This document shows, piece by piece, positions 40,875 through 49,008 of a stretch of DNA of 64,000 nt. Positions within the stretch are counted from its first letter, which is position 1. Each line of letters starts with the position of its first letter. Below the pieces are notes generated by a model, which was not told the origin of the DNA, ran no database searches, and saw only the letters and a program-made list of their open reading frames with translations. Position numbers and translations under genes: made by a program. The stretch spans positions 1 through 64,000 of the forward strand of contig NZ_JAATEM010000022.1 in NCBI RefSeq assembly GCF_012034205.1, read 5' to 3'. This DNA is from Streptomyces composti. GTDB taxonomy: Bacteria; Actinomycetota; Actinomycetes; Streptomycetales; Streptomycetaceae.

Positions 40875-42301
40875 GCACCGCCGGGACCAGCCGGACCGAC
40901 GATCCGACGCCCTCCCCGCCCGTCTCCTCGGCCTCCTCGCCGCGCTCTCCCGCCTCGCCACCCTCCCCCGCCTCGCCCTCTTCGACCTCCCCGCGCCCCG
41001 AACCCGCCTCGCCGGTCCCGTCGGTCTCGCCGTCTCCGTCGTCCTCGCCGCCCGGGGCGCCGGTCGCGACGGCCTGGCCGGTGCTGCCGCGCCCCGCGCC
41101 GCCCGGCCTGCCCGAGCGGTGGCGCCGGGCCGCCGCCGCCCGGTACGGCCCGGTCCTCGCCACGTACGGCGTGCTCAAGCTGGCCGGCTTCGCGGTGTTC
41201 ATGTACCTGCTGGACTCGGCCGGCGACTTCCGGGAGAAGCACCCGCGGTTCGGCGGGGGCGAGCACACCTGGGACGTGCTGGGCAGCTGGGACGGCTGGT
41301 GGTACCAGCAGATCGCCCTGCACGGCTACGACCCGGCCCTCGAGCCGGTGCCGGGCGCCACCGGAATGATCACCCTGAAGGGGAACTCGGCGGCGTTCTT
41401 CCCGCTCTACCCGGCCCTGATGAAGCTGGTCTCGGCGGTCACCGGGCTCGGCCCGTACGGCTCCGGCATGGCCGTCTCCGTCGTCTTCTCCTTCGTCGCG
41501 GCGCTCGGCGTCCACGCCGTCACCGCCCGGCTCGGCGGGCCGCGGGCCGGTCTGGTCGCGGTCGGGCTGTGGGCGGTGTGGCCGGGGTCGGGTACCGAGT
41601 GGGCGGTGTACTCGGAGTCGGTGTACACCGCGCTGGCCGCATGGGCCTGCTACGCGGTGATGACCCGCCGCTGGCTCACCGCGGGCGTGCTGACCTTCAC
41701 CGCGGGCCTCGCCCGCCCCACCGCGGTGGCCCTGGTCGCCGCGCTCGCCGTCGCCGGGCTGGTGGAGGTGTGGCGGCACCGGGAGAGGTGGCGCCGGCCG
41801 CTGCTCGCGGTGGCGATCGCCCCGCTGGGCACCGCCGGCTACCTCGGCTGGGTCGGCTACCGCATGGGCGACTGGAACGGGTACAGCAAGCTGCAGGACG
41901 GGGCCTGGGCGCACAAGTTCGACTACGGGCGGCACACCGCCGACGTGCTCACCTCGGTGGCCGTGGGCCGCACCGACTACCACTTCGCGATGCCGTTCGA
42001 GGACATGATCGGGGTCGCGGTGGTGCTGACGGTCCCGGTGCTGACGGTGCTGCTGGTGCGGCTGCGGCCGCCGGCCGTGCTGGTGGTCTACACGGTGCTG
42101 TCCTACCTGATGGTGATGGGAACGCAGCAGTACTTCGGCAATGTCTCGCGCTATCTGCTCCCGCTGTTCCCTCTCTTCATCCCGCCGGCCCTGGCCATGC
42201 GGCGCCTGCGCCGGCCCTCGCTGATGACGGTCCTGGGCACGGCGGCCCTGGCGTCCGGCTCGTACGCCGGGTACGCGCTGTTCGAGCTGGGGGTGCCGTA
42301 G
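40871..42301 (+). CDS. Multispan PIG-V/GT-C-type mannosyltransferase-like membrane protein
   Basis: 476 aa. An N-terminal Ser/Pro-rich disordered segment (about 10-70), then about ten transmembrane helices. The loop after the first helix has SWDGWWYQQIALHGYDP with acidic WD, as in GT-C enzymes that use polyprenyl-phosphate sugars (PIG-V-like). This suits the GT2/GtrA partner, which would supply the lipid-linked sugar. The start overlaps the previous stop by four bases (ATGA). There is no close homologue I can name with a proven acceptor. A hairpin at 42358-42391 lies after the stop. Confidence 0.8.
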   Translation: MSTAGTSRTDDPTPSPPVSSASSPRSPASPPSPASPSSTSPRPEPASPVPSVSPSPSSSPPGAPVATAWPVLPRPAPPGLPERWRRAAAARYGPVLATYGVLKLAGFAVFMYLLDSAGDFREKHPRFGGGEHTWDVLGSWDGWWYQQIALHGYDPALEPVPGATGMITLKGNSAAFFPLYPALMKLVSAVTGLGPYGSGMAVSVVFSFVAALGVHAVTARLGGPRAGLVAVGLWAVWPGSGTEWAVYSESVYTALAAWACYAVMTRRWLTAGVLTFTAGLARPTAVALVAALAVAGLVEVWRHRERWRRPLLAVAIAPLGTAGYLGWVGYRMGDWNGYSKLQDGAWAHKFDYGRHTADVLTSVAVGRTDYHFAMPFEDMIGVAVVLTVPVLTVLLVRLRPPAVLVVYTVLSYLMVMGTQQYFGNVSRYLLPLFPLFIPPALAMRRLRRPSLMTVLGTAALASGSYAGYALFELGVP

Positions 42302-42357
42302 AGCCTCCGGGGCGGGAAACGCCCTGGGGACCTTCCCGGCGGGACCGCCCCTGGTGC

Positions 42358-42391
42358 GCCCGGCCGCGGGTCCGTCCGGGTGCGGCCGGGC
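42358..42391 (+). terminator. Hairpin terminator after the GT-C-type gene
   Basis: Perfect 10-bp stem GCCCGGCCGC (42358-42367) with its complement at 42382-42391 and a 14-base loop, 57 bases past the stop. Confidence 0.55.
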
Positions 42392-42414
42392 CCGCCGGTC
42401 AGTAGCGTGCGGGC

Positions 42415-43218
42415 ATGGGCGGCGAGAAGGCGGCGAAGCTGCCGCGCAAGGTGTACGAGAAGGAACTGCTGCGGCTGCAGATCGAGTTGGTCAAGCTCCA
42501 GGAGTGGGTGCGGGCGGAGGGCGCCCGGCTGGTCGTGGTGTTCGAGGGGCGGGACGCGGCCGGCAAGGGCGGCACCATCAAGCGGGTCGCCGAGCACCTC
42601 AATCCTCGGGTCGCGCGGGTCGCCGCGCTCCCCCGGCCCACGGAGCGGGAGCGCACCCAGTGGTACTTCCAGCGGTACGTGGAGCATCTGCCGGCCGGCG
42701 GGGAGATCGTGCTGTTCGACCGCAGCTGGTACAACCGGGCCGGCGTGGAGCACGTCATGGGCTTCTGCACCAAGGAGGAGCACGAGCTGTTCCTGCGCCA
42801 GTGCCCGGTCTTCGAGCGGATGCTGGTGGAGGACGGGATCCTGCTGCGCAAGTACTGGTTCTCGGTGAGCGACACCGAGCAGCAGGAGCGGTTCCGGCGC
42901 CGGCTCGAGGATCCGCTCAAGCGCTGGAAGCTGTCGGAGATGGACCTGGAGTCGATCACCCGCTGGGAGGACTACTCGCGGGCCAAGGACACCATGATGG
43001 TGCACACCGACATCGCCGAGGCGCCGTGGTACGTGGTGGAGAGCGACGACAAGCGGCGGGCCAGGATCAACATGATCGCCCATCTGCTGGACTCCGTGCC
43101 CTACCACGAGGTGCCGCCCGCGGTGCTGGAGCTGCCGGAGCGCCCCAGGTCCACCGGCTACGAGCGCTCGCCCCGCGACCTGCGCACCTACGTCCCCGAC
43201 CACGCGGCCACTCTCTGA
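42415..43218 (+). CDS. ppk2: Polyphosphate kinase 2
   Basis: 267-aa class I-like PPK2. Walker A EGRDAAGKGGTI (Gly45-Gly53 region), lid-side residues, and the Walker B/acidic motif FDRSWYNRAG with Asp102 and Arg103-Arg108. PPK2 enzymes make nucleotides from polyphosphate (nucleoside mono- or diphosphate phosphorylation) or the reverse; the direction preferred is not readable here. It is cytoplasmic and normal length. The start at 42415 gives the usual MGGEKAAKLPRKVYEKEL N-terminus. A hairpin follows the stop. Confidence 0.92.
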   Translation: MGGEKAAKLPRKVYEKELLRLQIELVKLQEWVRAEGARLVVVFEGRDAAGKGGTIKRVAEHLNPRVARVAALPRPTERERTQWYFQRYVEHLPAGGEIVLFDRSWYNRAGVEHVMGFCTKEEHELFLRQCPVFERMLVEDGILLRKYWFSVSDTEQQERFRRRLEDPLKRWKLSEMDLESITRWEDYSRAKDTMMVHTDIAEAPWYVVESDDKRRARINMIAHLLDSVPYHEVPPAVLELPERPRSTGYERSPRDLRTYVPDHAATL

Positions 43219-43242
43219 GCGGCCCGGGAAGCGGCACGGACG

Positions 43243-43274
43243 TGCGGCGCCGCGAGGTCCCTCGCGGCGCCGCA
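43243..43274. terminator. Hairpin terminator between ppk2 and the flotillin gene
   Basis: Perfect 15-bp inverted repeat TGCGGCGCCGCGAGG (43243-43257) with its complement at 43260-43274, between convergent genes. The effective loop would be 4-6 bases. Confidence 0.75.
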
Positions 43275-43306
43275 GCCTCACCTTCCCCCGTACGAGTGAC
43301 GGGGCG

Positions 43307-44713
43307 TCACTCGCCGATCGGCACCTTCCCGTTGGGCTGCGCGCCGCCGCGGGCGGCCAGGCCCTTGAGCAGCTCGGCGAGATCGACGCCCGTGGTGGAG
43401 CCGAGCAGCTCCATGCCCTGGGCGACGTTGTCGGCGACCGTGCGCGGCAGCCGGCCGGCGCCGTCCGTGGAGATCACGGTCATCTTGTCCACCGCGGCCA
43501 GCGGCTCGGCGGCCTTGCCGACCACCTGCGGCAGCACCTCGACCAGCATCTGCAGCACCGCGGCGTCGCCGTAGCGCTCGAAGGCGTCGGCCTTCTTCTG
43601 CATCGCCTCGGCCTCCGCCGAGCCCTTGGCCGCGATGGCCGCGGCCTCCGCGTCGCCCTCGATGCGCACCGCCTCGGCGAGCGCCGCACGCTGGGCCTTC
43701 TCGCCCTCACCGGTGAGCCTGGCCCGCTCGGCGGCCGCCTCGGCCTCCTTGACCGCGGCGATACGGCGGGCCTCGGCCTCCTGCTCGGCCTGGTAGCGGG
43801 CGGCGTCCGCGGGCTTGCGGACCTTGGTGTCCAGCTCACGGTCCGTCAGCTCGGCCTGCCGCTGGGCGACCTTCTCCTGCTCCTGGAGGATCTCCTGCTG
43901 CCGTGCCGCCTCGGCGAGCGGTCCGGCGGCGTTGGCGCGGGCGGCGGCCTCGTCGGTCTCCGCCTTGATCTCGGCCTGCTTCAGCGCGAACGTGCGCTGG
44001 GCGATGGCGATCTCCTCCTCGGCCTTGAGCCGGGCCTGCTCGGAGGCGCGCCGGGCCTCCGCCTCGGCGATGTCGGCCTCCTGCTTGGCGCGGGCGGCCT
44101 CGGGGCGGCCCAGGTCCTCGAGGTAGGAGCCCTCGGTGGAGATGTCCTGGATCTGGAAGGCGTCGAGGACCAGGCCCTGCCCGGACAGGCTGGCCTCGGC
44201 CTCCTCCGCGACCTGCCCGGCGAAGGCGGCGCGGTCACGGATGATGTCCTCCACCGACATGCGCCCGACGATGGAGCGCAGGGCGCCGGAGAGCACCTCC
44301 TGGGTGAAGCCGACGATGCCCTCCTGCTGCATCAGGAAGCGCTGGGCGGCGGCGCGGATGGAGTCCTCGGTGCCGCCGACCTTGACGATGGCGACACCCT
44401 CCAGGTTGGCCTTGACGCCGCGCAGCGTGACCGCGCCGCGGACGGCGACCGGGATGTGCCGGCTGGACAGGTCGAGGGTGAACTTCTGCTGCACGAACGG
44501 CACGACGAAGACGCCGCCGCCGACCACGACCTTCTGGCCGCTGTTGTCGGTGAAGACCCGCCCCGTCTCCGGGTCGGTGGACTTCTTGCCGCGCCGGCCG
44601 GTGACGATGAACGCCTCACTGGGTCCGGCGACCTTGTAGCGGGTGATGACCACGAGGGCCAGCAGGACGACGAGGACGACCGCGCCGACGACGGCGATCA
44701 GTACTGGGCTCAT
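43307..44713 (-). CDS. Flotillin-family (SPFH) membrane-scaffold protein
   Basis: 468 aa. An N-terminal membrane helix (about 1-24, VLIAVVGAVVLVVLLALVVI), then an SPFH domain (about 25-200, with PSEAFIVTGRRGKK and RHIPVAVRGAVTL), a long Ala/Glu/Lys-rich coiled coil (about 205-385, EADIAEAEARRASEQARLKA), and a C-terminal region. Flotillins assemble functional membrane microdomains. The NfeD-like gene 113 bases upstream is the usual partner of flotillin operons. The GAAGGGG site lies before the ATG at 44713. Confidence 0.93.
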   Translation of the reverse strand: MSPVLIAVVGAVVLVVLLALVVITRYKVAGPSEAFIVTGRRGKKSTDPETGRVFTDNSGQKVVVGGGVFVVPFVQQKFTLDLSSRHIPVAVRGAVTLRGVKANLEGVAIVKVGGTEDSIRAAAQRFLMQQEGIVGFTQEVLSGALRSIVGRMSVEDIIRDRAAFAGQVAEEAEASLSGQGLVLDAFQIQDISTEGSYLEDLGRPEAARAKQEADIAEAEARRASEQARLKAEEEIAIAQRTFALKQAEIKAETDEAAARANAAGPLAEAARQQEILQEQEKVAQRQAELTDRELDTKVRKPADAARYQAEQEAEARRIAAVKEAEAAAERARLTGEGEKAQRAALAEAVRIEGDAEAAAIAAKGSAEAEAMQKKADAFERYGDAAVLQMLVEVLPQVVGKAAEPLAAVDKMTVISTDGAGRLPRTVADNVAQGMELLGSTTGVDLAELLKGLAARGGAQPNGKVPIGE

Positions 44714-44826
44714 ATGTGTGTATCCCCTTCAGCCCTCCCTTGGGGACGGCGCATCGGAACGACGGAACGACATGACGTACGGAGGTGCGGCCGCGCTGCG
44801 GCCGGCCCAGGCGGCACCGTGCCCGG

Positions 44827-45336
44827 TCAGCGCTCGACCGGGCGGACCACCACGGAGGTGGGCGTCGGGGACGACTCCACCCAGACCTCGGCGCCCCGGT
44901 CCACGGGCACCGAGCACTTGGCGGCCAGCTTCAGCGGCTGCCCGGCGAGGTGCACCAGCACTTCGCCGTAGCCGTCCGCCGGGATGGCGGTGACCACGGA
45001 GCCCGGGCTGCCGACGAGATCGCCGCCGCGCGGCGTGGCGGCCGGGTCGTCCCGCATCAGCACCCGGGTGAACCTCAGCGTCAGCCAGGCGGCACCGAGC
45101 CCCGCCAGGACACCGATCGCGGTGGCACCGGCGGCCCCGACGTCCGTGGTGGCCAGGGCGACGGCCCCGCCGAAGCCGAGCATGGACACGAAACCGGCGA
45201 CGACCGGGAGCGAGAGCCACCCGTCGAGCAGTCCGTCCAGCACGCCGTCGAGCAGACCCTCCAGAAGCCCGTCGAAGATCAGGGAGAGCGCCAGCACCAC
45301 GAGTCCGGCGATACCCAGCCCCAGGAACCAGTTCAT
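44827..45336 (-). CDS. NfeD-like membrane protein, flotillin partner
   Basis: 169 aa. An N-terminal helix (GLGIAGLVVLALSLIF), an unusual EGLLDGVLDGLLDGWL amphipathic repeat (about 26-41), two more helices, and a C-terminal OB-fold-like domain (about 105-167: VGSPGSVVTAIP, YGEVLVHLAG, AEVWVESSPTPTSVVV). The OB-fold tail is the sign of NfeD proteins, which act with flotillin or SPFH partners. The start ATG at 45336 is the first good start. The overlap with the flotillin partner gene is none (113-base gap). Confidence 0.8.
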   Translation of the reverse strand: MNWFLGLGIAGLVVLALSLIFDGLLEGLLDGVLDGLLDGWLSLPVVAGFVSMLGFGGAVALATTDVGAAGATAIGVLAGLGAAWLTLRFTRVLMRDDPAATPRGGDLVGSPGSVVTAIPADGYGEVLVHLAGQPLKLAAKCSVPVDRGAEVWVESSPTPTSVVVRPVER

Positions 45337-45516
45337 TCAGGGCCCCCTGTCGTCGACAACCCCCGTGTGCGCATCCTGGCACATGGGCGGGTCGCGGCAC
45401 ATTGCCGGAGTCCGGCAATCTTTACGCCGTCTTGATGCCGTGTTCGACTACGGGCCGCTCCCGGTGCGGGCGGCGGGCTCCCGGAAGGGCCGCGGCTGCC
45501 TGTGAGCCGGCGGAAC

Positions 45517-46149
45517 TCAGGTGGGGGTCGTCCAGCGGGGTGCGGTCTTTGCCCAGGCGGCGTCCCAGGCGGCGAGGTTGCGGCGGTGCAGGGCGAGAAC
45601 GGTCGCGGCGTGCGCGGCGGCTCCGCCGAGTGCGACACCGACGGCGGCGATCAGGCCCCAGCCCATGCCCCGGCTGCGGATCTGCGCACGGGACATCGGC
45701 GGTTCGGTGGTCTCGCCGTCCGCGCCGACCCAGATGCGGACCTTGCTGCCGGCGGGCAACCCCGGCCGTACCTCGGCGCGGGCGGTGCGGGTGCGGCCCT
45801 CCCGGGTGACGAAGCGGACCTCCACCGGGTAGCGGGTCTCCTTCTCCTCCTCCGAACCCGGTTCGGGGTGGCGCGGGGCGTCCCGGGTGAGGGTGGCGGT
45901 CGCCTGGTACCGCGTCTCTCGCTGGTGCCGTGCGGTGTCCTCGTAGTGCCGTGTCGCCGCGTCGCCCACCAGGAAGGCGGCCACCGGTGCCACCGCCGAC
46001 ACCACGAGGAGCAGGACGACGCCGGTCCAGGCGCGGATCACGTCGGTGCGGCGGCGCAGGCTGTTGCGCCGCAGGGTGCGCATCCGCCACAGCGCCAGGC
46101 GCGAGGGCGGGCCGGGAGGCGGCTGGGGCGGCCGGGGAGGGACCGTCAC
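45517..46149 (-). CDS. Rv1733c-family membrane protein
   Basis: 210 aa. Two transmembrane helices: about 42-61 (TGVVLLLVVSAVAPVAAFLV) and about 162-187 (GWGLIAAVGVALGGAAAHAATVLAL), with an extracytoplasmic beta-rich domain between them (ATLTRDAPRHPEP ... VRIWVGADGETTEPP). This is the layout of Mycobacterium Rv1733c, a DosR-regulon (dormancy) antigen; the molecular role is unknown. The GTG at 46149 lies one base after the stop of the actin-like gene, so the four-gene unit upstream is an operon. Confidence 0.8.
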   Translation of the reverse strand: MTVPPRPPQPPPGPPSRLALWRMRTLRRNSLRRRTDVIRAWTGVVLLLVVSAVAPVAAFLVGDAATRHYEDTARHQRETRYQATATLTRDAPRHPEPGSEEEKETRYPVEVRFVTREGRTRTARAEVRPGLPAGSKVRIWVGADGETTEPPMSRAQIRSRGMGWGLIAAVGVALGGAAAHAATVLALHRRNLAAWDAAWAKTAPRWTTPT

Positions 46150-46150
46150 G

Positions 46151-46996
46151 TCAAGGCTCCTCGAGGGAATGCAGGTCGTGCCCGGGCGCGGAGGGACGCT
46201 CCCGGGTCCCGTCCGGCGTCCGGCGCCGCAGGGGGCCGGCCAGGCTCGCGGCGCCCAGGACCGCGGCGGTGTGCGGGGACGGCACCGGGCTCACCGGGCA
46301 GCCCAGGCGGGCCGGGAGGGCGTGGGTGATGTCGGGGCGCAGGGCGCCGCCGCCGGCCAGCAGGACGCCCCGGCGCAATGCGGTGCGGGTGCGCGCGGTC
46401 CGGTCCTGGCGCTGCATCCCGGTCACCATCTCGACGACGGCGTCGGTGAGCTGCCCGGACGGTGTGCCGTCGGCCAGGTCACCGGTCCCCAGCGCCATGC
46501 GGCGCGCGTCGGTCACCTCACCGCCGACCAGCAGCACGGCCTCGGTGAGATGCGCGCCGATGTCCACCACCAGCAGCGGCCGGGTGTCGTCGGCGCCGGC
46601 GGCCACGGCCACCGCCCGCGCCGCGGGAACCGTCAGCACCTCGCGCGGGCGGAGGACTTCGGCGGCCGTGCGGGCCGCGGCGCGGAAGTCCGGACCGCCC
46701 AGGGCGGGTGTGGTGACGACGACCAGGGGCCGGCCGAAGCGGGGCAGCCGGTGGCCGAGCAGCCGGTCGAGCATCCGGGCGGCACCCGCCGGGTCGACGA
46801 TGGTGCCGCGCTGGACGGGGTGCATCCCCCCGCGGCCCGGGAAGGTCACGGTGGGCACGTCGACCACGATGCCCCGCCCGGCGATCCACGCCCGGGTGCG
46901 GGCGCTGCCCAGGTCGAGGGCGACCGCCGGGCCATGCCGCCGAAGCGGCCGGACCGCGCCCGGTCCGGCCGCCCGCAGCACCCGTGCCCCCGTCAT
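46151..46996 (-). CDS. Short MreB-like actin-fold ATPase
   Basis: 281 aa. Actin-fold signatures: VALDLGSARTRAWIAGRG (phosphate 1), LLVVDIGAHLTEAVLLVGG (phosphate 2) and LLAGGGALRPDI (adenosine). It is shorter than MreB/Mbl (about 340 aa), and matches the third, short MreB paralogue of Streptomyces (SCO6166 in S. coelicolor, recalled), which lacks parts of the small subdomains. Filament formation has not been assumed. It starts inside the stop of the second TraR gene (ATGA at 46996). It probably acts with the zinc-finger proteins and the Rv1733c-like membrane protein in the same operon. Confidence 0.83.
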   Translation of the reverse strand: MTGARVLRAAGPGAVRPLRRHGPAVALDLGSARTRAWIAGRGIVVDVPTVTFPGRGGMHPVQRGTIVDPAGAARMLDRLLGHRLPRFGRPLVVVTTPALGGPDFRAAARTAAEVLRPREVLTVPAARAVAVAAGADDTRPLLVVDIGAHLTEAVLLVGGEVTDARRMALGTGDLADGTPSGQLTDAVVEMVTGMQRQDRTARTRTALRRGVLLAGGGALRPDITHALPARLGCPVSPVPSPHTAAVLGAASLAGPLRRRTPDGTRERPSAPGHDLHSLEEP

Positions 46997-47382
46997 CGGA
47001 CCGCCTCCCGCACCTGCTGGCAGCGGCCGCAGTAGCGGGCCTGCGGCACGATCCGCAGCCGCTCCCGCTCCACGGGACGGCGGCACAGATGGCAGCTGCC
47101 GTACGTACCGGCGTCCATGCGGGCCAGCGCGGCCTCGACGTCGGCGAGGACCATCCGGGCGGAGGCGGCGAGCTGGGCTCGGACCTCGCCCTGGCCGGGC
47201 CCTTCCGGAGCGCGCCCGCCGCCGGGCCGGGATCCGGCGCGGGCGGCGAACTGCCGCAGCTGCTCCCGGCGGAACAGCCGCTGCTCGTTCAGGCTCTCGC
47301 GCAGGGCCGCGAGGTCCTCGGACGTGAGGCCGGCGTTGTTCGCACCGGCCTGCGGGCCGGACAGCGTGTCGGGAGACACCAT
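46993..47382 (-). CDS. TraR/DksA-type zinc-finger protein
   Basis: 129 aa. An N-terminal basic helix region, a coiled segment (REQLRQFAARAGSRP ... MVLADVEAALARMDAGT), and a C4 zinc finger CHLC-X15-20-CGRC near the C-terminus (YGSCHLCRRP and YCGRCQQ). DksA-like proteins bind the RNA polymerase secondary channel. The finger-tip acidic residues cannot be judged from family comparison here, so ppGpp-linked action is only inferred. GAGGGGTGA precedes the ATG. Its stop overlaps the actin-gene start by four bases. Confidence 0.88.
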   Translation of the reverse strand: MVSPDTLSGPQAGANNAGLTSEDLAALRESLNEQRLFRREQLRQFAARAGSRPGGGRAPEGPGQGEVRAQLAASARMVLADVEAALARMDAGTYGSCHLCRRPVERERLRIVPQARYCGRCQQVREAVR

Positions 47383-47430
47383 TTCACCCCTCAGGCGGGA
47401 CGAGGACGGGGAAGACGGGGACGGCGCCGG

Positions 47431-47757
47431 TCAGGCCGCGCGGCGGCGGCAGGTGACGCAGTGGCGGGTGTACGGCAGGATCTCCAGGCGCTCCGGTGGC
47501 ACCGGCTTGCCGCAGCCCTCGCAGATCCCGTACGTGCCGTCGTCGAGACGGGCGAGGGCCTGTTCGATCTCCTGGAGCGCGCTCTGGATCGCCTCGCGCT
47601 GGCGTGCGGTGAGCGGATCGTCGGGACTCGCCGATTCTTCGTCGAGTGCCTTGAGCTGGGCCAGCCGGGTGCTGCGCGCGTGCTCCAGGCGCCGGCGGAT
47701 CTCCTCGGTGGCGGAGCTGCCGGGGCGCGGTTCGGTGCGGGGCACGTCGAGCGACAT
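47431..47757 (-). CDS. TraR/DksA-type zinc-finger protein (second copy)
   Basis: 108 aa with a coiled N-terminal part (RLEHARSTRLAQLKALDEES, then QREAIQSALQEIEQALARLDDGT) and the C4 finger CEGCGKPVP ... HCVTC. This is closer to the classic TraR/DksA form than the gene downstream. The ATG at 47757 has GGAGGACCC upstream. It leads a tight minus-strand operon (48-base gap to the next gene) and faces the two-component genes across a 273-base gap with an 18-bp palindrome. Confidence 0.9.
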   Translation of the reverse strand: MSLDVPRTEPRPGSSATEEIRRRLEHARSTRLAQLKALDEESASPDDPLTARQREAIQSALQEIEQALARLDDGTYGICEGCGKPVPPERLEILPYTRHCVTCRRRAA

Positions 47758-47898
47758 GTCAGGGTCCTCCAGGTCGGCATACGAGTGGATGTCCTCACCA
47801 TGGCCGTATCCGGGTGCGGATCCCATGGGCCGAGGTACCCATCTGTGCGGGGTCGGCGGACCCACCCCACCCGGCCTGGGCACCGGGGTCCGCCGGAA

Positions 47899-47916
47899 AT
47901 GGGGTGCGCACCCCAT
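47899..47916. promoter_or_regulatory. 18-bp perfect palindrome in the TraR / two-component divergent gap
   Basis: ATGGGGTGCGCACCCCAT is perfectly symmetric. It sits 142 bases before the TraR start and 115 before the histidine kinase start, in a shared promoter region. The adjacent LuxR-type response regulator, whose class binds such dyads, is the prime candidate. It is too rich in symmetry to be a terminator for either gene, since both transcripts start here. Confidence 0.5.
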
Positions 47917-48030
47917 CGACGGGGCGCCGGGGCGCCGGGCACGCTGGCCGGTGATCGCCAGAGCAGGGGGCCGCGGCCGCACCGTTCGGCGCGGTGACCG
48001 ACAGTAGAGGCAGACGAGTGTGAGGAAGGC

Positions 48031-49008
48031 GTGACCTCGGTGTCCCTGTACTGGCGGATCTTCGGCCTCAACGCGGTGGTGCTGGGCCTGGCCACCGCGC
48101 TGCTGCTGTGGGCTCCGGTGACCGTGTCCGTTCCGGTGCTGCTAACGGAGGCGGTGATCCTGGTGGGCGGTCTCGCGGTGATGCTGGTGGCCAACGCGGC
48201 GCTGCTGCGCATCGGTCTCGCCCCGCTGGACCGGGTGACCCGGCTGATGACCACCGTCGACCTGCTGCGCCCGGGGCAGCGCCTGCCGGTGCGCGGCGGC
48301 GGTGAGGTCGCGGAGCTGGTCTCGACGTTCAACGCGATGCTGGAGCGGCTCGAGGGCGAGCGTGCCGCGAGCAGCGCCCGCGCCCTGCTCGCCCAGGAGT
48401 CCGAGCGGCGGCGCATCGCGCAGGAGCTGCACGACGAGGTCGGGCAGAGCATGACGGCGGTGCTGCTGGCGCTGGAGCGGGCCGCGGACGAGGCGCCGGA
48501 TCCGCTGCGGGCCGATCTGCGGCAGGTGCAGGAGATCACCCGGGAGAGCCTGGACGAGGTGCGCCGACTGGTGCGGCGGCTGCGTCCGGGCGTGCTCGAC
48601 GACCTCGGCCTGGTCAGTGCCGTCACCTCGCTCGCCACCGAGTTCGCCACCCATACGGGCCTGCGGGTGCGCCGCAGCTTCGACGCCGATCTGCCGACGC
48701 TGGACCGGGAGGCGGAACTGGTGATCTACCGGGTGGCGCAGGAGGGGCTGACCAACGCCGCCCGGCATGCCGAGGCGCAGAACGTCGAGGTGAGCCTCCA
48801 CCCCGACGGCGGGAATGTCGTGCTGGAGGTGAGCGACGACGGCCGCGGCGTCGGTGCCGCCCAGGAGGGCGCCGGCATCCGCGGCATGCGTGAACGTGCT
48901 CTGCTCGTCGGGGCCACACTGGACATCGTCCCTGCGGCCCCCGCCGGAACCACTCCCGCCGGAACCAGGATCCGGCTGACCGTGCCCGTCCTCAGGAAGC
49001 AGTCATGA
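48031..49008 (+). CDS. Sensor histidine kinase (HisKA_3)
   Basis: 325 aa. Two N-terminal transmembrane helices (about 8-30 and 36-56) with almost no extracytoplasmic loop, a HAMP-like region (about 60-110), a HisKA_3 dimerisation domain with phosphoacceptor His134 in AQELHDEVGQS, and a HATPase_c domain (NAARHAEAQNVEV, VSDDGRGVGAA, GAGIRGMRERA). The tiny sensor region suggests it senses membrane or intracellular state. The GTG at 48031 has GAGGAAGG upstream. The response regulator starts inside its stop (ATGA at 49005). Confidence 0.93.
   Translation: MTSVSLYWRIFGLNAVVLGLATALLLWAPVTVSVPVLLTEAVILVGGLAVMLVANAALLRIGLAPLDRVTRLMTTVDLLRPGQRLPVRGGGEVAELVSTFNAMLERLEGERAASSARALLAQESERRRIAQELHDEVGQSMTAVLLALERAADEAPDPLRADLRQVQEITRESLDEVRRLVRRLRPGVLDDLGLVSAVTSLATEFATHTGLRVRRSFDADLPTLDREAELVIYRVAQEGLTNAARHAEAQNVEVSLHPDGGNVVLEVSDDGRGVGAAQEGAGIRGMRERALLVGATLDIVPAAPAGTTPAGTRIRLTVPVLRKQS

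Noticed and set aside
38993..42301. A 1102-residue plus-strand open frame
   Set aside because: Its first 620 or so codons read Arg/Pro-rich nonsense across the sigma partner and the GT2 gene in another frame. Only the last part, from 40871, is a real protein.
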